From: Ephydatia muelleri
Taxonomy: Eukaryota; Porifera; Demospongiae; Spongillida; Spongillidae
Reading direction: 5' to 3'
DNA: 64,000 nt
NCBI GenBank assembly: GCA_013339895.1
Contig: JABACO010000006.1
Span: 11,255,756 to 11,319,755, forward strand
Positions 41,972-56,100 of this stretch are shown here, piece after piece. Numbering within the stretch: position 1 is the first letter of the stretch; the number at the start of each line of letters is the position of its first letter. A program made the translations under genes and the position numbers. The notes below the pieces were generated by a model. It saw only the letters and a program-made list of their open reading frames with translations, made no database searches and was not told the DNA's origin.

Positions 41972-44421
41972 CAATCAATTAATTAATACTGTCCCCACCC
42001 AGACACAATAAATTTAACATAATTATTATGACGTTGCTGGAAGACCACCAAATTATTTGTACTGACCGACTTTGACGTCAGGGTAACTAAGTTCTCCCTA
42101 AATCACTCGGCCATCATGTGCCCTCAATGGTCAAGGTTGTCTCATTGACACTCACCCACAAGGGAACTCACTTACAATTGACCTGTGTGGAGGGAAATGG
42201 TTTATCCTGATCTAGAAGCTGCATTGCCCCGTTGGGTGGCAACTGACAGTCAGATACGAGATGGAGTTTGCTTCCCCTGACACCTGCCATAAACAATGGC
42301 CCAAATCTTGGTCCAAAAGCCCCTGTAATCTGGCATGAAAACATGGCATGAGTCTAGGTGGATATACTTTGTTTGTTGACTTCTGCCTGCTCAGCAACAT
42401 CTCACATGTACATTTCTGACCTTGTTACCTTATGATTAGCTCTTTCAAACAACTGAAGTCCATTGTGTGTAAGATTTATAATTCATAATAAATTTATTAT
42501 GATGTTCTGGAAGACCACCAAATTATATATACTTACTTTCAACATCAGGGTAACTAAGTTTCTCCCTAAATCGCTCGGCATCATGTGCCTTGAAGGGCTC
42601 GGGTTGTCTCATTGTCACTCACCTACAAGGCCACTCATTTATGAAAACATGCAATTGACCTGGATATGTGCACCAAAGGTTTATTATATAGAGGGATTGG
42701 AAACGGGCCCACTCTTCACGCATTAGCGCGTGCCATCCGCACCTGTACTCGAACCCACAACCAACAAATGTATGCGTGTACACAAACAGGGCAATTATCA
42801 TCTAATTGCGTTGTAACCCGCTGTATAGACTGTAAAATGGGCTAGCAAGTTAGAAACAACCATAAAACCATCACCTTTGACACAATACAAGCCGTAACGT
42901 AGTCGCGCGCTAGATATAAAAATATTCGGATGCTAAAATATGAACCAAGAGCTACAAGACAGCGTCAAATTTAGCGATCTAGCTTATACGATAAAGGCTA
43001 CACTGTCCCACAAAATTACTATATCCAATATTCTGTTGGAGCGGTTCTGAGCACTGCCATTACAAACAAGCAACACCACGTTACAATTTAACCATCTTGC
43101 ACGTTATAAAGCCATTTTCAAGAAGAAAAGACCATCGATTCGTAAGATACTGTCCCACAAAAAACGGCGCTCCGGAAAAATCGCAATTTTGGCAAAAACG
43201 CTCGAAACAGTACAACAGAACACTCGCAGCCCTTCAAAAAAGAGTAACACGTAGTACATGTGATGGCGAACTTGAAAATTACAATTAAAAAAGCCTTCTC
43301 CTTTTAGTTCAAAAAACCAGCGAGTTTTAGACTCTGTCCTCACTTATACGCACGTGCGATGGCACGCGAAAAATTGCTATGGCTCACGTGACGCGTTGCC
43401 AATCCCTCATTTATTATAAGGAGCTTGTTTATTTGCACATATTTGAAGATTACAATTGCATTCCTGTGAAATTATTAAACAATTATAAAAATGTATAATT
43501 ACAAATAAATTCACAAAACGACTCTCTTTGGGCAGCCACACCAGCCACTTCTGATAAAAGTTTATAGTTTAGCCATGATGTCACAGGTCAAAGTCTGCTG
43601 GCTTACCCACAGACCAGTTGGGTAGGATGTCGGCTAGGAGGAAGTGTGGCTGTGGTCATGGGTTAGGTCGCTTCCTGACTTCGTCTTAAGATTTGGGGGG
43701 GGGGGGGGGGGGCATGTGGGCAGAAGCTTGGATTGTCTCAGAGTTTATCTTGGCACGTGGCGACATCACCACCACACTTGCACGTGGTGACATCACCACC
43801 ACACTTGCAGGTGATAACATGAGATCAATCACACTCCCAATGTAATGCAGGACCATATATATTATTAATTTGTATTGAATTTTATGATATTATTTTTAAG
43901 TTTAAACTCAATTAATTAAATATTCATTTACACTGTATTATGCGAAAATGAGAACACATGAGGAAATGACGCTAAATGCACTGAACCTGGCTGGGTTTGC
44001 ACCCCCCTCACTGAAGAGACATAAAAGATTTGGAGAGTAGAAGCCTGTGAAGCATTCTCTTGTTTGGTCAGGCGTTAAGGCATCACACCAACACTATAAA
44101 ATCCAAGGTACATGGAGATCTTTAGGCAGCCTGAGTTTCGATCCAACAAGAGAACCATTCTTGCCAGATCACCAGATCAGTCTTCGCCCTCAAAACCAAA
44201 GTTGAACCAGCATGCACTGGGCTCTAGTCTGATCTAGACCTGAGCAGAATCCCCTTGATGCATTCTTCCTCATCGGGGGGGGGGGGGGGGGGGGTCCCAG
44301 CAAGCAGTTATATGTAGTTGAATGCTTCTGTGCCACTCGATCCCATCTGTGTTGCACACCTCCTGCCAACTAAGGAGACTTGGGCTTCACTCCTCCACGG
44401 ACCTGTGGTCATGGGTGAGGT
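41786..44421 (-). repeat. Right arm of giant inverted repeat (2,636 bp)
   Basis: Reverse complement of 38037-40673, as described there. It ends at 44421, only 169 bp from the proposed last exon of NF-kB. Beyond 44421 the sequence diverges completely from the mirror position. Confidence 0.95.
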
Positions 44422-44589
44422 ACAAATGGTGAGAAAAGCAAACCTTAATCACTTGTAAAAATAAAACTACACTATAAAAATTAACGAGGGAAATGGCTCT
44501 ATTAGCATAGCTCATGTTCGTGCACTATCAGCAAGCAGCGCAAATGGTTGAGAAGTGTGTTGAGAGAAGTGATAATGAAGGGAAACACA

Positions 44590-47500
44590 TCAGGAGTGTG
44601 TAGTAGCAAGGGATGGATAAGGATCTTGGTCAGCAGACAGTGGCAGGATGTGGGTTTGGCGATAGTCATGACCTGTAATGTATACATAATTACATACAGA
44701 AGATGAAACACAGCAGTGAGCATTTGAAAACCCAGCTGCTCACAGTCCAACACTTATTTGACAAAATATAATAATTTATAAAGCTAACATAGCCGACCAA
44801 TGTACCAGGCTAGACCTCCCCTCCCACTCACACATCAGGGCACAAGAATGCTTGCCCTCAAGTGAATAGTGGAAGAGTTTATTTTCCGTTACGCTCAGTA
44901 AGAAATCTCTGGGTGTGCGAACACTCCACAATAGAAGGATCCCCACAGACTATTTCGTAGTGATAAAGGTATTAACATAACAATAGATAGGAAAACCCTG
45001 GGCTTATTATTAACTGCAGATGGGATCCAAATGTCTCATAAACTAGGCCAATAGCTTCTGAATTATTTCAGCCAAACCAGCCAACCAGCCAGAGTGCATT
45101 CTGCGTTTGGGCTCCACCCCTTTGTTGTGCAGCTAAGGCCTGTAATCAGTATGACCAAATGATTGCATTGAAAAACCTGAGCTGAGCTAGTGGGTCAAGT
45201 TCAAAGCCTTTATTGTCAACAAATACATGCTACCTCTCTCGGCTTATCGCACATGCACAATGGCAATAACTCGACAGACACATATATGCGAGTCTACAGA
45301 CACACCTGAATTAGCTGCTGACCCTAAGCCAGAGTCCAGAAGTGCTCGCGGGAGAATGCACTCAGATCCATATACTGAGGAATGCATGCATAGCTTTATT
45401 TGATATACACTGTAGCTCTTTGTGTGTGTGTGTGTGTGTGTGTGCGTGTGTGTGTGTGTGTGCGTGTGTGTGTGTGAGTGTGTGTGTGTGAGTGTGCACG
45501 TGTGTGTGTGAGTGTGTGTGTGTGAGTGTGTGTGTGTGCATGTGTGTGTGTGCAAGTGTGTGTGTGCACATGTGTGTGTGAGTGTGTGTGTGCACGTGTG
45601 TGTACATCCCATAACATGTGCACACTAAATGGATAGGTACAGGCACAGCGTGGTCACTAAATACACCCTGCATTGTGGAGTACGACGATCATTTTCCTAA
45701 AGGTCACAGTGCATACTATACCTGAAGGCAAAAAATATACAATGAAGTATATGCAACCTAAATGAGGGTAATCTTGTAGTAATCTTGTAGTAATCTTACT
45801 CTTATTCATTTGAGTTGCATGCAACATACTGCAGTGTGTATTTTCACCTTATCCCAAAGGGTATCTAAGTGATTATAAAATCATTTCATGTCAAACCCAC
45901 AAGTGCATGCATCAGATGTACGTGTGTAACAACTGTATAGCGTTGAGTGGCAAGTTAATACTCCAGGGTAAAGAGCCCCAGAAAAATAAAACAAAAAATA
46001 AATATATATGGGATCGTTGCCACAAAAAGGGACCTAAAGCATGTTTTTTTGTTGAAGATTTCAATTTTTATGATATTCTCTACCCAGCGATTCTAACGCA
46101 CTGAGAATCAGACTATCTGTCATGGAGTTGTAAGGCACTGAATTTTTAATAAGCCATTCAAGCGTTACATTTCTATTGCTTGTACTGGAAAATGCATATA
46201 CATGTATATATATGCGCTAAGTCTTGTTTCGAGGCAACAATACCACATATAAAATCGAAACACAGTTGCATTAACTTGTCTATGGAGCTGCCATGAAAGT
46301 ACAGCACCATAGCAGGACCTACGTACAATCTGGAGAACACATTCAATCTCATTTACCTGGAACACTTCTCATCTGAGTTGACTTTGAGCTGGATTGTGAC
46401 ATGGAGTGTTCACCTGAGTCCTCCACAGAGAAACGGTCAATGACTCTCACTGCATCCATTCGATCCATCTCAACAAGGGCCTGTCTCAAGTTCGCAATAC
46501 AACCATCTGATGCCTAAAGAAACACAACCACGTTTTATTTTAGTTTTAAATAAAGCAAGCATCTTTGTTACAATTTTAAAAGTCCACAAGATATAATTAA
46601 TGTGTCATTAATGACCAACTCAATTAATAATGATGCCATTAATGACCAAACTTAATAATGTCATTAGTGACCATGATGCCATTAATGACCAAACTTAATG
46701 ATGATGCTATTGATGACCAAACTTAATAATGATGCAATTAATGACCAAACTTAATGATGAAGCCATTGATGACTAAACAATGATGCAATTAATGACCAAA
46801 CTTAATGATGAAGCCATTGATGACTAAACAATGATGCCATTAATGACCAAACATAATAATGTCATTAGTGACCATGATGCCATTAATGACAAAATTTAAT
46901 GATGATGCCATTGATGACCACACTTAATAATGATGCCGTTGATGACCAAACTTAATGACTATGCCATTAATGACCAAACTTAATGATGAAGCCATTAATG
47001 GTGCGAAGGCTTTGGCCTTACCTGGTACATCATCAGGAGCTCTTTGGTGGGGCTGGTCATTGATTCTAGGGTGGACGTGAGGTCCCCTATATTGAGACGG
47101 TGACACAGCTCCCTGAATATGGCAGGAACAAACCATAATGTCATGGAGACATTAAACCTCTCTCTGTTGTCATGGAGACATTAAACCTCTCCTTCAATCC
47201 TTTGCAACACTTCTAGTTTCCATTACACATGATTAAATTAAAATGTGTGTCTGTACCTCCAATCAGCTCCTTCTGTGGTGGAGTCTAGCAGAACAGCAAG
47301 AGAGATTCGTGCTCTGAAATCGAGTTTCTCCATGTCACCTTCGGTCTTGATCGTCACTGACTTCAGCTGACTGGAAAGTTGATCTGAAACGCAATTTTGA
47401 GGATAGTAAGGTAGCTTATTTCAGTGCAGCCCAATGACAGCTGTTCAGCAACACAGGCACACATGCACCCCACAAAAAATCACCGTCATTTTCAACCAGC

Positions 47501-48172
47501 TCTCCTCCTTCCTGTTCCAACGCAGTTCTCAGAAGTTTCACGATCTCCTGCTGATTGGCATACTCCGCATGGGTCAGTGGGGATTCCTCTTCCGTGTTTA
47601 ATTGTCTTACACTGGCACCTGGTACAAAAATAATAATAACACACAAATGACATCATCAGCACTCCAGTTAAAGCACAACCCTATCATTATCAGCACTCCA
47701 GTTAGAGCACAACCCTATCAGTATCAGCACTCCAGTTAGAGCACAACCCTATCATTATCAGCACTCCAGTTAGAGCACAACCCTATCATTATCAGCACTC
47801 CAGTTAGAGCACCCAGCACTCCAGTTAGAGCACAACCCTATCATTATCAGCACTCCAGTTAGAGCACAACCCTATCATTACCAGCACTCCAGTTAGAGCA
47901 CAACCCTATCATTATCAGCACTCCAGTTAGAGCACAACCCTATCATTACCAGCACTCCAGTTAGAGCACACCCCTGCTGATAACACTTCAATAGCTTAAA
48001 CAATAAATCGTCCAAGTACAACCAAAGACAGTTCTACATTTTAAAAGTGCAAACGCACTCACCTCCAGCCAGGAGAAGCGATACAATAGCGGACAAGCCA
48101 AGGCCAGCAGCCACGTGAAGGGGAGTGCTCCCAGAAAAGTCACAGGCATTTGGATCCGCTTCAGCCTAACAC

Positions 48173-48240
<68 letters not shown>

Positions 48241-51200
48241 GTGAGATCGTTAAAATCATTTGCAGCACAACAAACACTTTGCGGGTCAAACATATACATA
48301 CACACATGCACACACACATACACACGTACATATACACACATGCACACACATACAGATACACATGTACACACACACACACACACATACACACAAACTTTAG
48401 GACCGCCTTAATCACTAACTTACAGCTTCATTGCCATGAGTTGTGTGTAGGCACGATGCAATTTCACATCAATGTGAGCCAAAAATAAAACACTAACATG
48501 ACACGCCTGCTGCCACATTTCAAAAACGGCTGATAAATATTTGAAATTTTTGTGTATTAAACTTTTCATCAGCCAAATGTTTTGTTATTTAGTAAATAAG
48601 GCACCAACAGAGTTAATACCTGCAGCAAGTTATCTTAAACCCAACGATAATTATGATAACGAGGCACACATTATCAAAATATCAATACTCCCGGAAGTAC
48701 AGTAATGGACATAGGACCTCTTGATCCAGTAGACTGCCAATCGGTTTTAAGTAGTACTGCAATTATGAACCATGCTCACACGTTAGGTACTTCAATTCTC
48801 CGTTCAATCTAATTTACCGTGGGTCTAATTTTCATAGGGCCCTAATCACACACACACAAAAATAAAAAACTAACTAAAATTTACGACAGCTGACATGGCC
48901 GCGCAATTTGCAGACCCGATACCTTGAAGTGCAACTATTAAATGTGACATAGAATTTAAAACATGTTGATTACATCATAGGATCATCATCATCTAGGGGA
49001 ATCGGTCTACTAACTAACTAAAATGTAGTGACCATTTAACCCCTTAGAGCATGTGCCCCTCCCCCACCAACCTGTGTAAGAAGGTAGCCGGTCATGGTGA
49101 GGTCGCCTTTCTCCACTGCGCAGTGAAGAGCAGTCTTGCCGGACTTGGTGTCCTGCATGTTCACATCCACATGGCAGTTGACCAGCAGCTTGACACAGTC
49201 CTGATGGCCGCCCTGCACAGCTGCATGGAGGGGGGTGAAGCCTGGGGAGGAGGGGAGGGGAAGAGGGAGGATGAGGTAGAGAGAGATATTTAAATAGTGC
49301 AATGAGAATGAATTGCTTTATCTCGGAAGAACCTTCTAGCCATAAAAAATGTAGTCAGTGGAAAAGTGAAACGTTACAGTACACGCTCATTGCTACACTG
49401 AAACGTTACAGTACATGCTCATTGCTACACTGAAACGTTACAGTACATGCTCATTGCTACACTGAAACCTCACAGTACATGCTCATTGCTACACTGAAAC
49501 GTTACAGTACACGCTCATTGCTACACTGAAACGTTACAGTACATGCTCATTGCTACACTGAAACGTTACAGTACATGCTCATTGCTACACTGAAACCTCA
49601 CAGTACATGCTCATTGCTACACTGAAACGTTACAGTACATGCTCATTGCTACACTGAAACGTTATAGTACACGCTCACTGCTACACTGAAACGTTATAGT
49701 ACATGCTCATTGCTACACTGAAACGTTACAGTACACGCTCATTGCTACACTGAAACGTTACAGTACATGCTCATTGCTACACTGAAACGTTACAGTACAT
49801 GCTCATTGCTACACTGAAACCTCACAGTACATGCTCATTGCTACACTGAAACGTTACAGTACATGCTCATTGCTACACTGAAACGTTACAGTACACGCTC
49901 ATTGCTACACTGAAACGTTATAGTATATGCTCATTGCTACACTGAAACGTTACAGTACACGCTCATTGCTACACTGAAACCTCACAGTACATGCTCATTG
50001 CTACACTGAAACGTTACAGTACATGCTCATTGCTACACTGAAACATTACAGTACACGCTCATTGCTACACTGAAACGTTACAGTACATGCTCATTGCTAC
50101 ACTGAAACGTTACAGTACATGCTCATTGCTACACTGAAACCTCACAGTACATGCTCATTGCTACACTGAAACCTCACAGTACATGCTCATTGCTACACTG
50201 AAACGTTATAGTACATGCTCATTGCTACACTGAAACCTCACAGTACATGCTCATTGCTACACTGAAACGTTACAGTACATGCTCATTGCTACACTGAAAC
50301 GTTATAGTACATGCTCATTGCTACACTGAAACGTTACAGTACATGCTCATTGCTACACTGAAACGTTACAGTACATGCTCATTGCTACACTGAAACGTTA
50401 TAGTACATGCTCATTGCTACACTGAAACGTTACAGTACATGCTCATTGCTACACTGAAACGTTACAGTACATGCTCATTGCTACACTGAAACGTTACAGT
50501 ACACGCTCATTGCTACACTGAAACGTCACAGTACATGCTCATTGCTACACTGAAACGTTACAGTACATGCTCATTGCTACACTGAAACGTCACAGTACAT
50601 GCTCATTGCTACACTGAAATGCAATTACGTCTTGCCACTAATACACACATACACGCACACACATTTACACACACACATGTAACACACACATATGCGCGCA
50701 GTGGCACACACACATACATGTGCACACACACACACACACACGCACACATACACACACACACGCACACATACACATATACACACACACGCACACATACACA
50801 TTTACACACATACACGCACACATACACATATACACGCACACATACACATATACACACACACTAATGGTCTCACCTCCATTGTTTCGCATAGTAAGCTCAG
50901 GATAGCGACAGCCTTCAGTATTCACATGGTTGTTTCTGCTCAGAAAGACGTTGGCTCCATTGGTAAACCCCGTGTGACAAGCAACGTGGAGGGGAGTGTC
51001 TCCATTGCGATCGCAGACCAACGGGTTGGCGCTGGCCTTGAGCAGGTACTGGATCACCTTGTGCTGGCGAGTGAGCACGGCCAAGTGGAGTGGGGACTGG
51101 AGGGTAGGGATGGGGAGGAGTACGAGATATGCACACGATATCATTAGCCAGAAGGGTTTATTTTTTTGTTTAATGTTTAATTATTGCTCACCACTAGGGA

Positions 51201-53065
51201 AAAACACAATTGATGTCACTGTCAAGCAGGCTATCGCAAGCCAGAATACTTAAGTGTTGTGCGCCATGCAAGTGCTAGCAAGCAACATGCCTGCATGTAC
51301 GGTCTAACATGTCTGCATGTACGGTCTAACATGTCTGCATGTACGGTCTAACATGTCTGCATGTACGGTCTAACATGTCTGCATGTACGGTCTAACATGT
51401 CTGCATGTACCTGTAGCAATGGCGTAGCTAGGGTAGTATTGATGGCAGGGCCACGTGAGGGTGGGGGGCCCCCAGAACATTTATGAGAGCCACGCACTCT
51501 GATGCCATTTCTATATGTTCTGGAAATGCCGCACATCTACATCTACCAACACAGCATTCTTTGTTACAACCGTGAGTTTACAACACCTTATTAATTCTTT
51601 GCGAATCTGTCACATCTACCAACACAACATTCTTTGTTACAACCGTGAGTTTACAACACCTTATTAATTCTTTGCGAATGTGTCAACAACCATTGAAGCC
51701 CTCTTCCCCCGTGAAATGCACGCGTGACGTACTTCCTGTGTATACCGAAATTTGAACGTTCACAACGCGACTGCACTAGAGGCTCGAGTCTGCGCCAGTG
51801 TTGCTATGATCAATTCATTACTTCAGGAATGAGTATTATATAATGATGCTGATCTCTGTTAGTAGGACCTAGGCCCTACCAGGTCCTATCAGGCCCTACC
51901 AGGTCCTACCAGGCGTATCAGGTGCACATGTGGGTACTGTTGATCTACCCCAATTCAAGTATCAGGTGCAGATGAGGGTACTGTTGATCTACCCCAATTC
52001 AAGTATCAGGTGCAGATGAGGGTACTGTTGATCTACCCCAATTCAAGTATCAGGTGCACCTGATAGCATGCACTGGTGATTCAAGTATCTGCACAACTAC
52101 TAGTACAGCCTGAGTGTTTGTTAAATCCTTTCATGCGAGGCATTTGTTAGCAGATGGACTTCATCAGGCCACTTACCAACACACATAACCCACCATGACG
52201 GTTTACTCCACCTGAATGATCTATGTTTTCAATCTGTGCAAGTCACATGTCTTTATCAACCCAGCTGGGGGATGCCTTGTTTGGGCAAAGTGTGTGCACC
52301 TTCAAGTTATCATGTGATGTGCAAGGGAAACATATAAGTTGACAGACAAGGTGTATCTGTACCCTCACAGGGGTTGCATGCACATAGGTATATCTGTTCC
52401 GTGGGTGCCATTGACCGGTACACACACCTGCTGAGAGTTGTTAAGGCAGTCCACCACAGGGGTCTCCGTAGGGGGTAGCTGGGGGAGGACATCCAGCAAC
52501 TGAAGAACCACGTCTTGATGGTTGTGAATGATGGCCAAGTGGAGGGCACTAAATAGGAGACATTGCATCAGTTACTGTAGTTCGTACTTTGTACGCTCAA
52601 TCATTTCTACGCGCAGGCATTTATTAGAAAGGTACGTTAAGTATTGAATATGATCAGCAAAGAAAACTTAGGGATAAGTGAAAAGAACAGATTGTCTAAC
52701 TAATCTTTCAATACCAGTCGGACCAAATGCACACACTCTTTACTTTAACAGTACTTGTGTATTCCTATTTTATAGCAAGCAAAGCAAAAGCCAGATTATG
52801 GCAATAGGATCCAGAGTGATATCAGTTGTTTTTTTTACAGTTCATTCAGATTATTCTCAATGCACAAAACACATACTGTATACACACACACACACATACG
52901 CACACATACATGCACACATACACACACACATACACACACACATACATGCACGCACACATACTTACACACACACACACGCACACACATACATGCACGCACA
53001 CATACACACGTACACATAACACACACATACACACACAAGTACACATACACATACACAGCTCACAC

Positions 53066-53139
<74 letters not shown>

Positions 53140-56100
53140 CTTACGTGTCTCCCTCCTGGTTCTGGACGGCTGTCAGGCTCCTCTGGGCAGCCAGAAGGTA
53201 GCGCACATCTTTGGTGGAGGCCCAGGCCAGCAGAGCATTGAACATGCGCTCACACACCTGGAAGGCGGCCTCTTGCTTGTCGTGGAGGGCCTGCATGGCT
53301 CGCTGGAGCTCTGCATCCGAAACCACACTGCCCACCCTCGCTTTAGAAGAGGGAATAGTCAAGGGTTAATGCAAATTAATGCAAACCAGGAGTAGTCAAA
53401 GGGTTAATGCAAACCGGAAGTAGTCACAGGGTTAATGCAAACCAGGAGTAGTCAAAGGGTTAATGCAAACCAGTTGTAGTCAAAGGGTTAATGCAAACCA
53501 GGAGTAGTTAAAGAGTTAATGCAAACCAGTTGTAGTCAAAGGGTTAATGCAAACCAGGAGTAGTGAAAGAGTTCATGCATGCCTTAGAACTGGGGAATTC
53601 TGTTAAAAACCTTCAGCTGTCACATAGATCCCCAGTAACCCATGTCCCAGTAACCCATGTCCCAGTAACCCATGTCCCCAGTAACCCATATTCCCATTAA
53701 CAAGAGTCAGTCTTGGATGTCAAACTACACTTAACTGCAGACCACTAACCAGGTCACTAACTGCAGACTACTCACTAACCAGGTCACTAACTGCAGACCA
53801 CTCACTAACCTGGTCACTAACTGCAGACCACTCACTAACCAGGTCACTAACTGCAGACCACTCACTAACCAGGTCACTAACTGCAGACCACTCACTAACC
53901 AGGGCACTAACTGCAGACCACTCACTAACCAGGTCACTAACTGCAGACCACTCACTAACCAGGGCACTAACTGCAGACCACTCACTAACCAGGTCACTAA
54001 CTGCAGACCACTCACTGACCAGGTCACTAACTGCAGACCACTCACTGACCAGGTCACTAACTGCAGACCACTCACTGACCAGGTCACTAACTGCAGACCA
54101 CTCACTAACCAGGGCACTAACTGCAGACCACTCACTAACCAGGTCACTAACTGCAGACCACTCACTGACCAGGTCACTAACTGCAGACCACTCACTAACC
54201 AGGTCACTAACTGCAGACCACTCACTGACCAGGTCACTAACTGCAGACCACTCACTGACCAGGTCACTAACTGCAGACCACTCACTGACCAGGTCACTAA
54301 CTGCAGACCACTCACTAACCAGGTCACTAACTGCAGACCACTCACTGACCAGGTCACTAACTGCAGATCACTCACTGACCAGGTCACTAACTGCAGACCA
54401 CCTACTAACCTGGTAGTCCCAGCTCCCCTGGCAGTCCCGAGTCTTCCTCTCTCTCCATTGCTATGCCGGACTCGTTGTTCTCAGAGTCAATAGCAGAAGC
54501 TATGTAGAGAAATAGCATTTCTCATCGATTGACCATACAACACACTCATCACCACACCCACCAACACACACCATACTCATCACCACACCCTACCAACACA
54601 CTCATTGCCACACCCACCTCCACACATCACAACACCTAAAGCCACACCCACCACCACAGCTACAACCACACCCATCATCACCACTCCCATCACCACCACA
54701 CCCATCACGACCACACCCATCATCACCACACCCATCACCACCACACCCATCACCACCACACCCATCACCACCACACCCATCACCACCACACCCATCACCA
54801 CCACACCCATAACCACCACACCCATCACCACCACACCCATCACCACCACACCCATCACCACCACACCCAATGTAACTTAATGGAGGGGAGGTGATGCACA
54901 CAGGTTTGTTGGCTCTTACACTTCTGTGGTGCTGATGCTGGCCTTCTGATGTTTGGAGGAGGAGGTCTTAGCTGCTGGCCTGCACAGCAATAAAGCCTTA
55001 TGAGATATAACCCCTCATACATATGATACAGAGGTTACCTTATAAGGACATACAATATGAAAGCTATCCTTATAAGGATATACAAAATAAAGGTTACTTT
55101 AAAAGGATTTCTACCTTTTAAGGACATATAATATAAATGCTACCTTATAAGGATATACTCTATAAAAGGCTACTCTTTCACATACACACTAACAGTGGCA
55201 TTCCTCCTTGCACAGCATTGAAACTTCAGAGTGGGGGCACAACAACCAATCTTTTGCATCTAATTCACATATGCTAAGCGACCTTAGATCAGTGCAGTGT
55301 CCTTACAAGGCCGCATCACACCACTCACCTTCACGCTCCACCTCTATCCTCTCTGGCTTGACAACACCTCCTCGAGGCATGACGAAAGGCGCATTTTCAG
55401 CTGCGATGAAAGAGAACAAATGTTACGCTCGCCCCGGCATAGAGGAGACATTTCCTCTGAATCCCGACACACAGCGGTGATGATGTTGAGCAAGAGTGTC
55501 TAATGCTTATTGAGGTGAGAGTATACTCACCCATGCTCACCTATGCTCAACTGTGCTCACTTGTGCTCACCTATGTTCACTTGTGCTCACTAAGCTCACT
55601 TGTCCTCACCTATGCTCACCTATGCTCACCCATGCTCACTTGTGCTCACTTGTGCTCACCTATGCTCACTTGTGCTCACCTGTGCTGCAAATTATGGTGA
55701 CGTGGCATTGCTAGGTCCCCTACACCATCACTACACACCACCCTCACTGCACACTCCCCTCACTACACACCACCTTCACTACACACCACCCTCACTGCAC
55801 ACCACCCTCACTGCACACCACCCTCACTGCACACCACCTTCACTACACGCAACCCTCACTACACACCACCCTCACTGCACACCACCCTCACTGCACACCA
55901 CCCTCACTGCACACCACCCTCACTGCACACAACCCTCACTGCACACCACCTTCACTACACACAACCTTCACTACACACCACCTTCACTACATACCACCTT
56001 CACTACACACCACCTTCACTACACACTCCCCTCACTACACACCACCCTCACTACACACCACCCTCACTGCACACCACCCTCACTGCACACCACCCTCACT

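Larger units (their letters stand above)
44590..47383 (-). other. NF-kB: death domain and C-terminal tail with DSGxxS motif
   Basis: Death domain spread over 47257-47383 (LSSQLKS ... [17 protein letters not shown]), 47022-47112 ([17 protein letters not shown]) and 46357-46513 ([20 protein letters not shown]). It is followed by a Ser-rich tail with DSGEHS (46403-46420), which matches the beta-TrCP phosphodegron DSGxxS in the place where p105/p100 carry their IKK sites. The tail then splices to 44590-44672 ([20 protein letters not shown]) or stops at VPGK. Confidence 0.88.
47484..53340 (-). other. NF-kB: ankyrin repeats (IkB-like part)
   Basis: Recognisable repeats: [18 protein letters not shown] (53145-53340), [20 protein letters not shown] (52428-52548), [20 protein letters not shown] and [19 protein letters not shown] (50874-51096), [19 protein letters not shown] and [19 protein letters not shown] (49072-49241), [20 protein letters not shown] (48063-48165), [18 protein letters not shown] (47484-47618). 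In this family the repeats mask the NLS and hold the protein in the cytoplasm. Confidence 0.96.

Noticed and set aside
39116-43343. Duplicated small ORFs in the palindrome arms (79, 62, 60 and 87 codons)
   Set aside because: They appear twice only because the arms are identical; no similarity or splice context was recognised.
44502-44753. Separate minus-strand gene with ORF ending LLNHLRCLLIVHEHELC
   Set aside because: The same acceptor (CATTACAG) joins in phase with NF-kB in a different frame; no further exons or homologue for the other frame were found.
49370-50620. CRISPR-like regular repeats
   Set aside because: Units are directly tandem with no unique spacers and sit in a eukaryotic intron; the same holds for all other arrays here.
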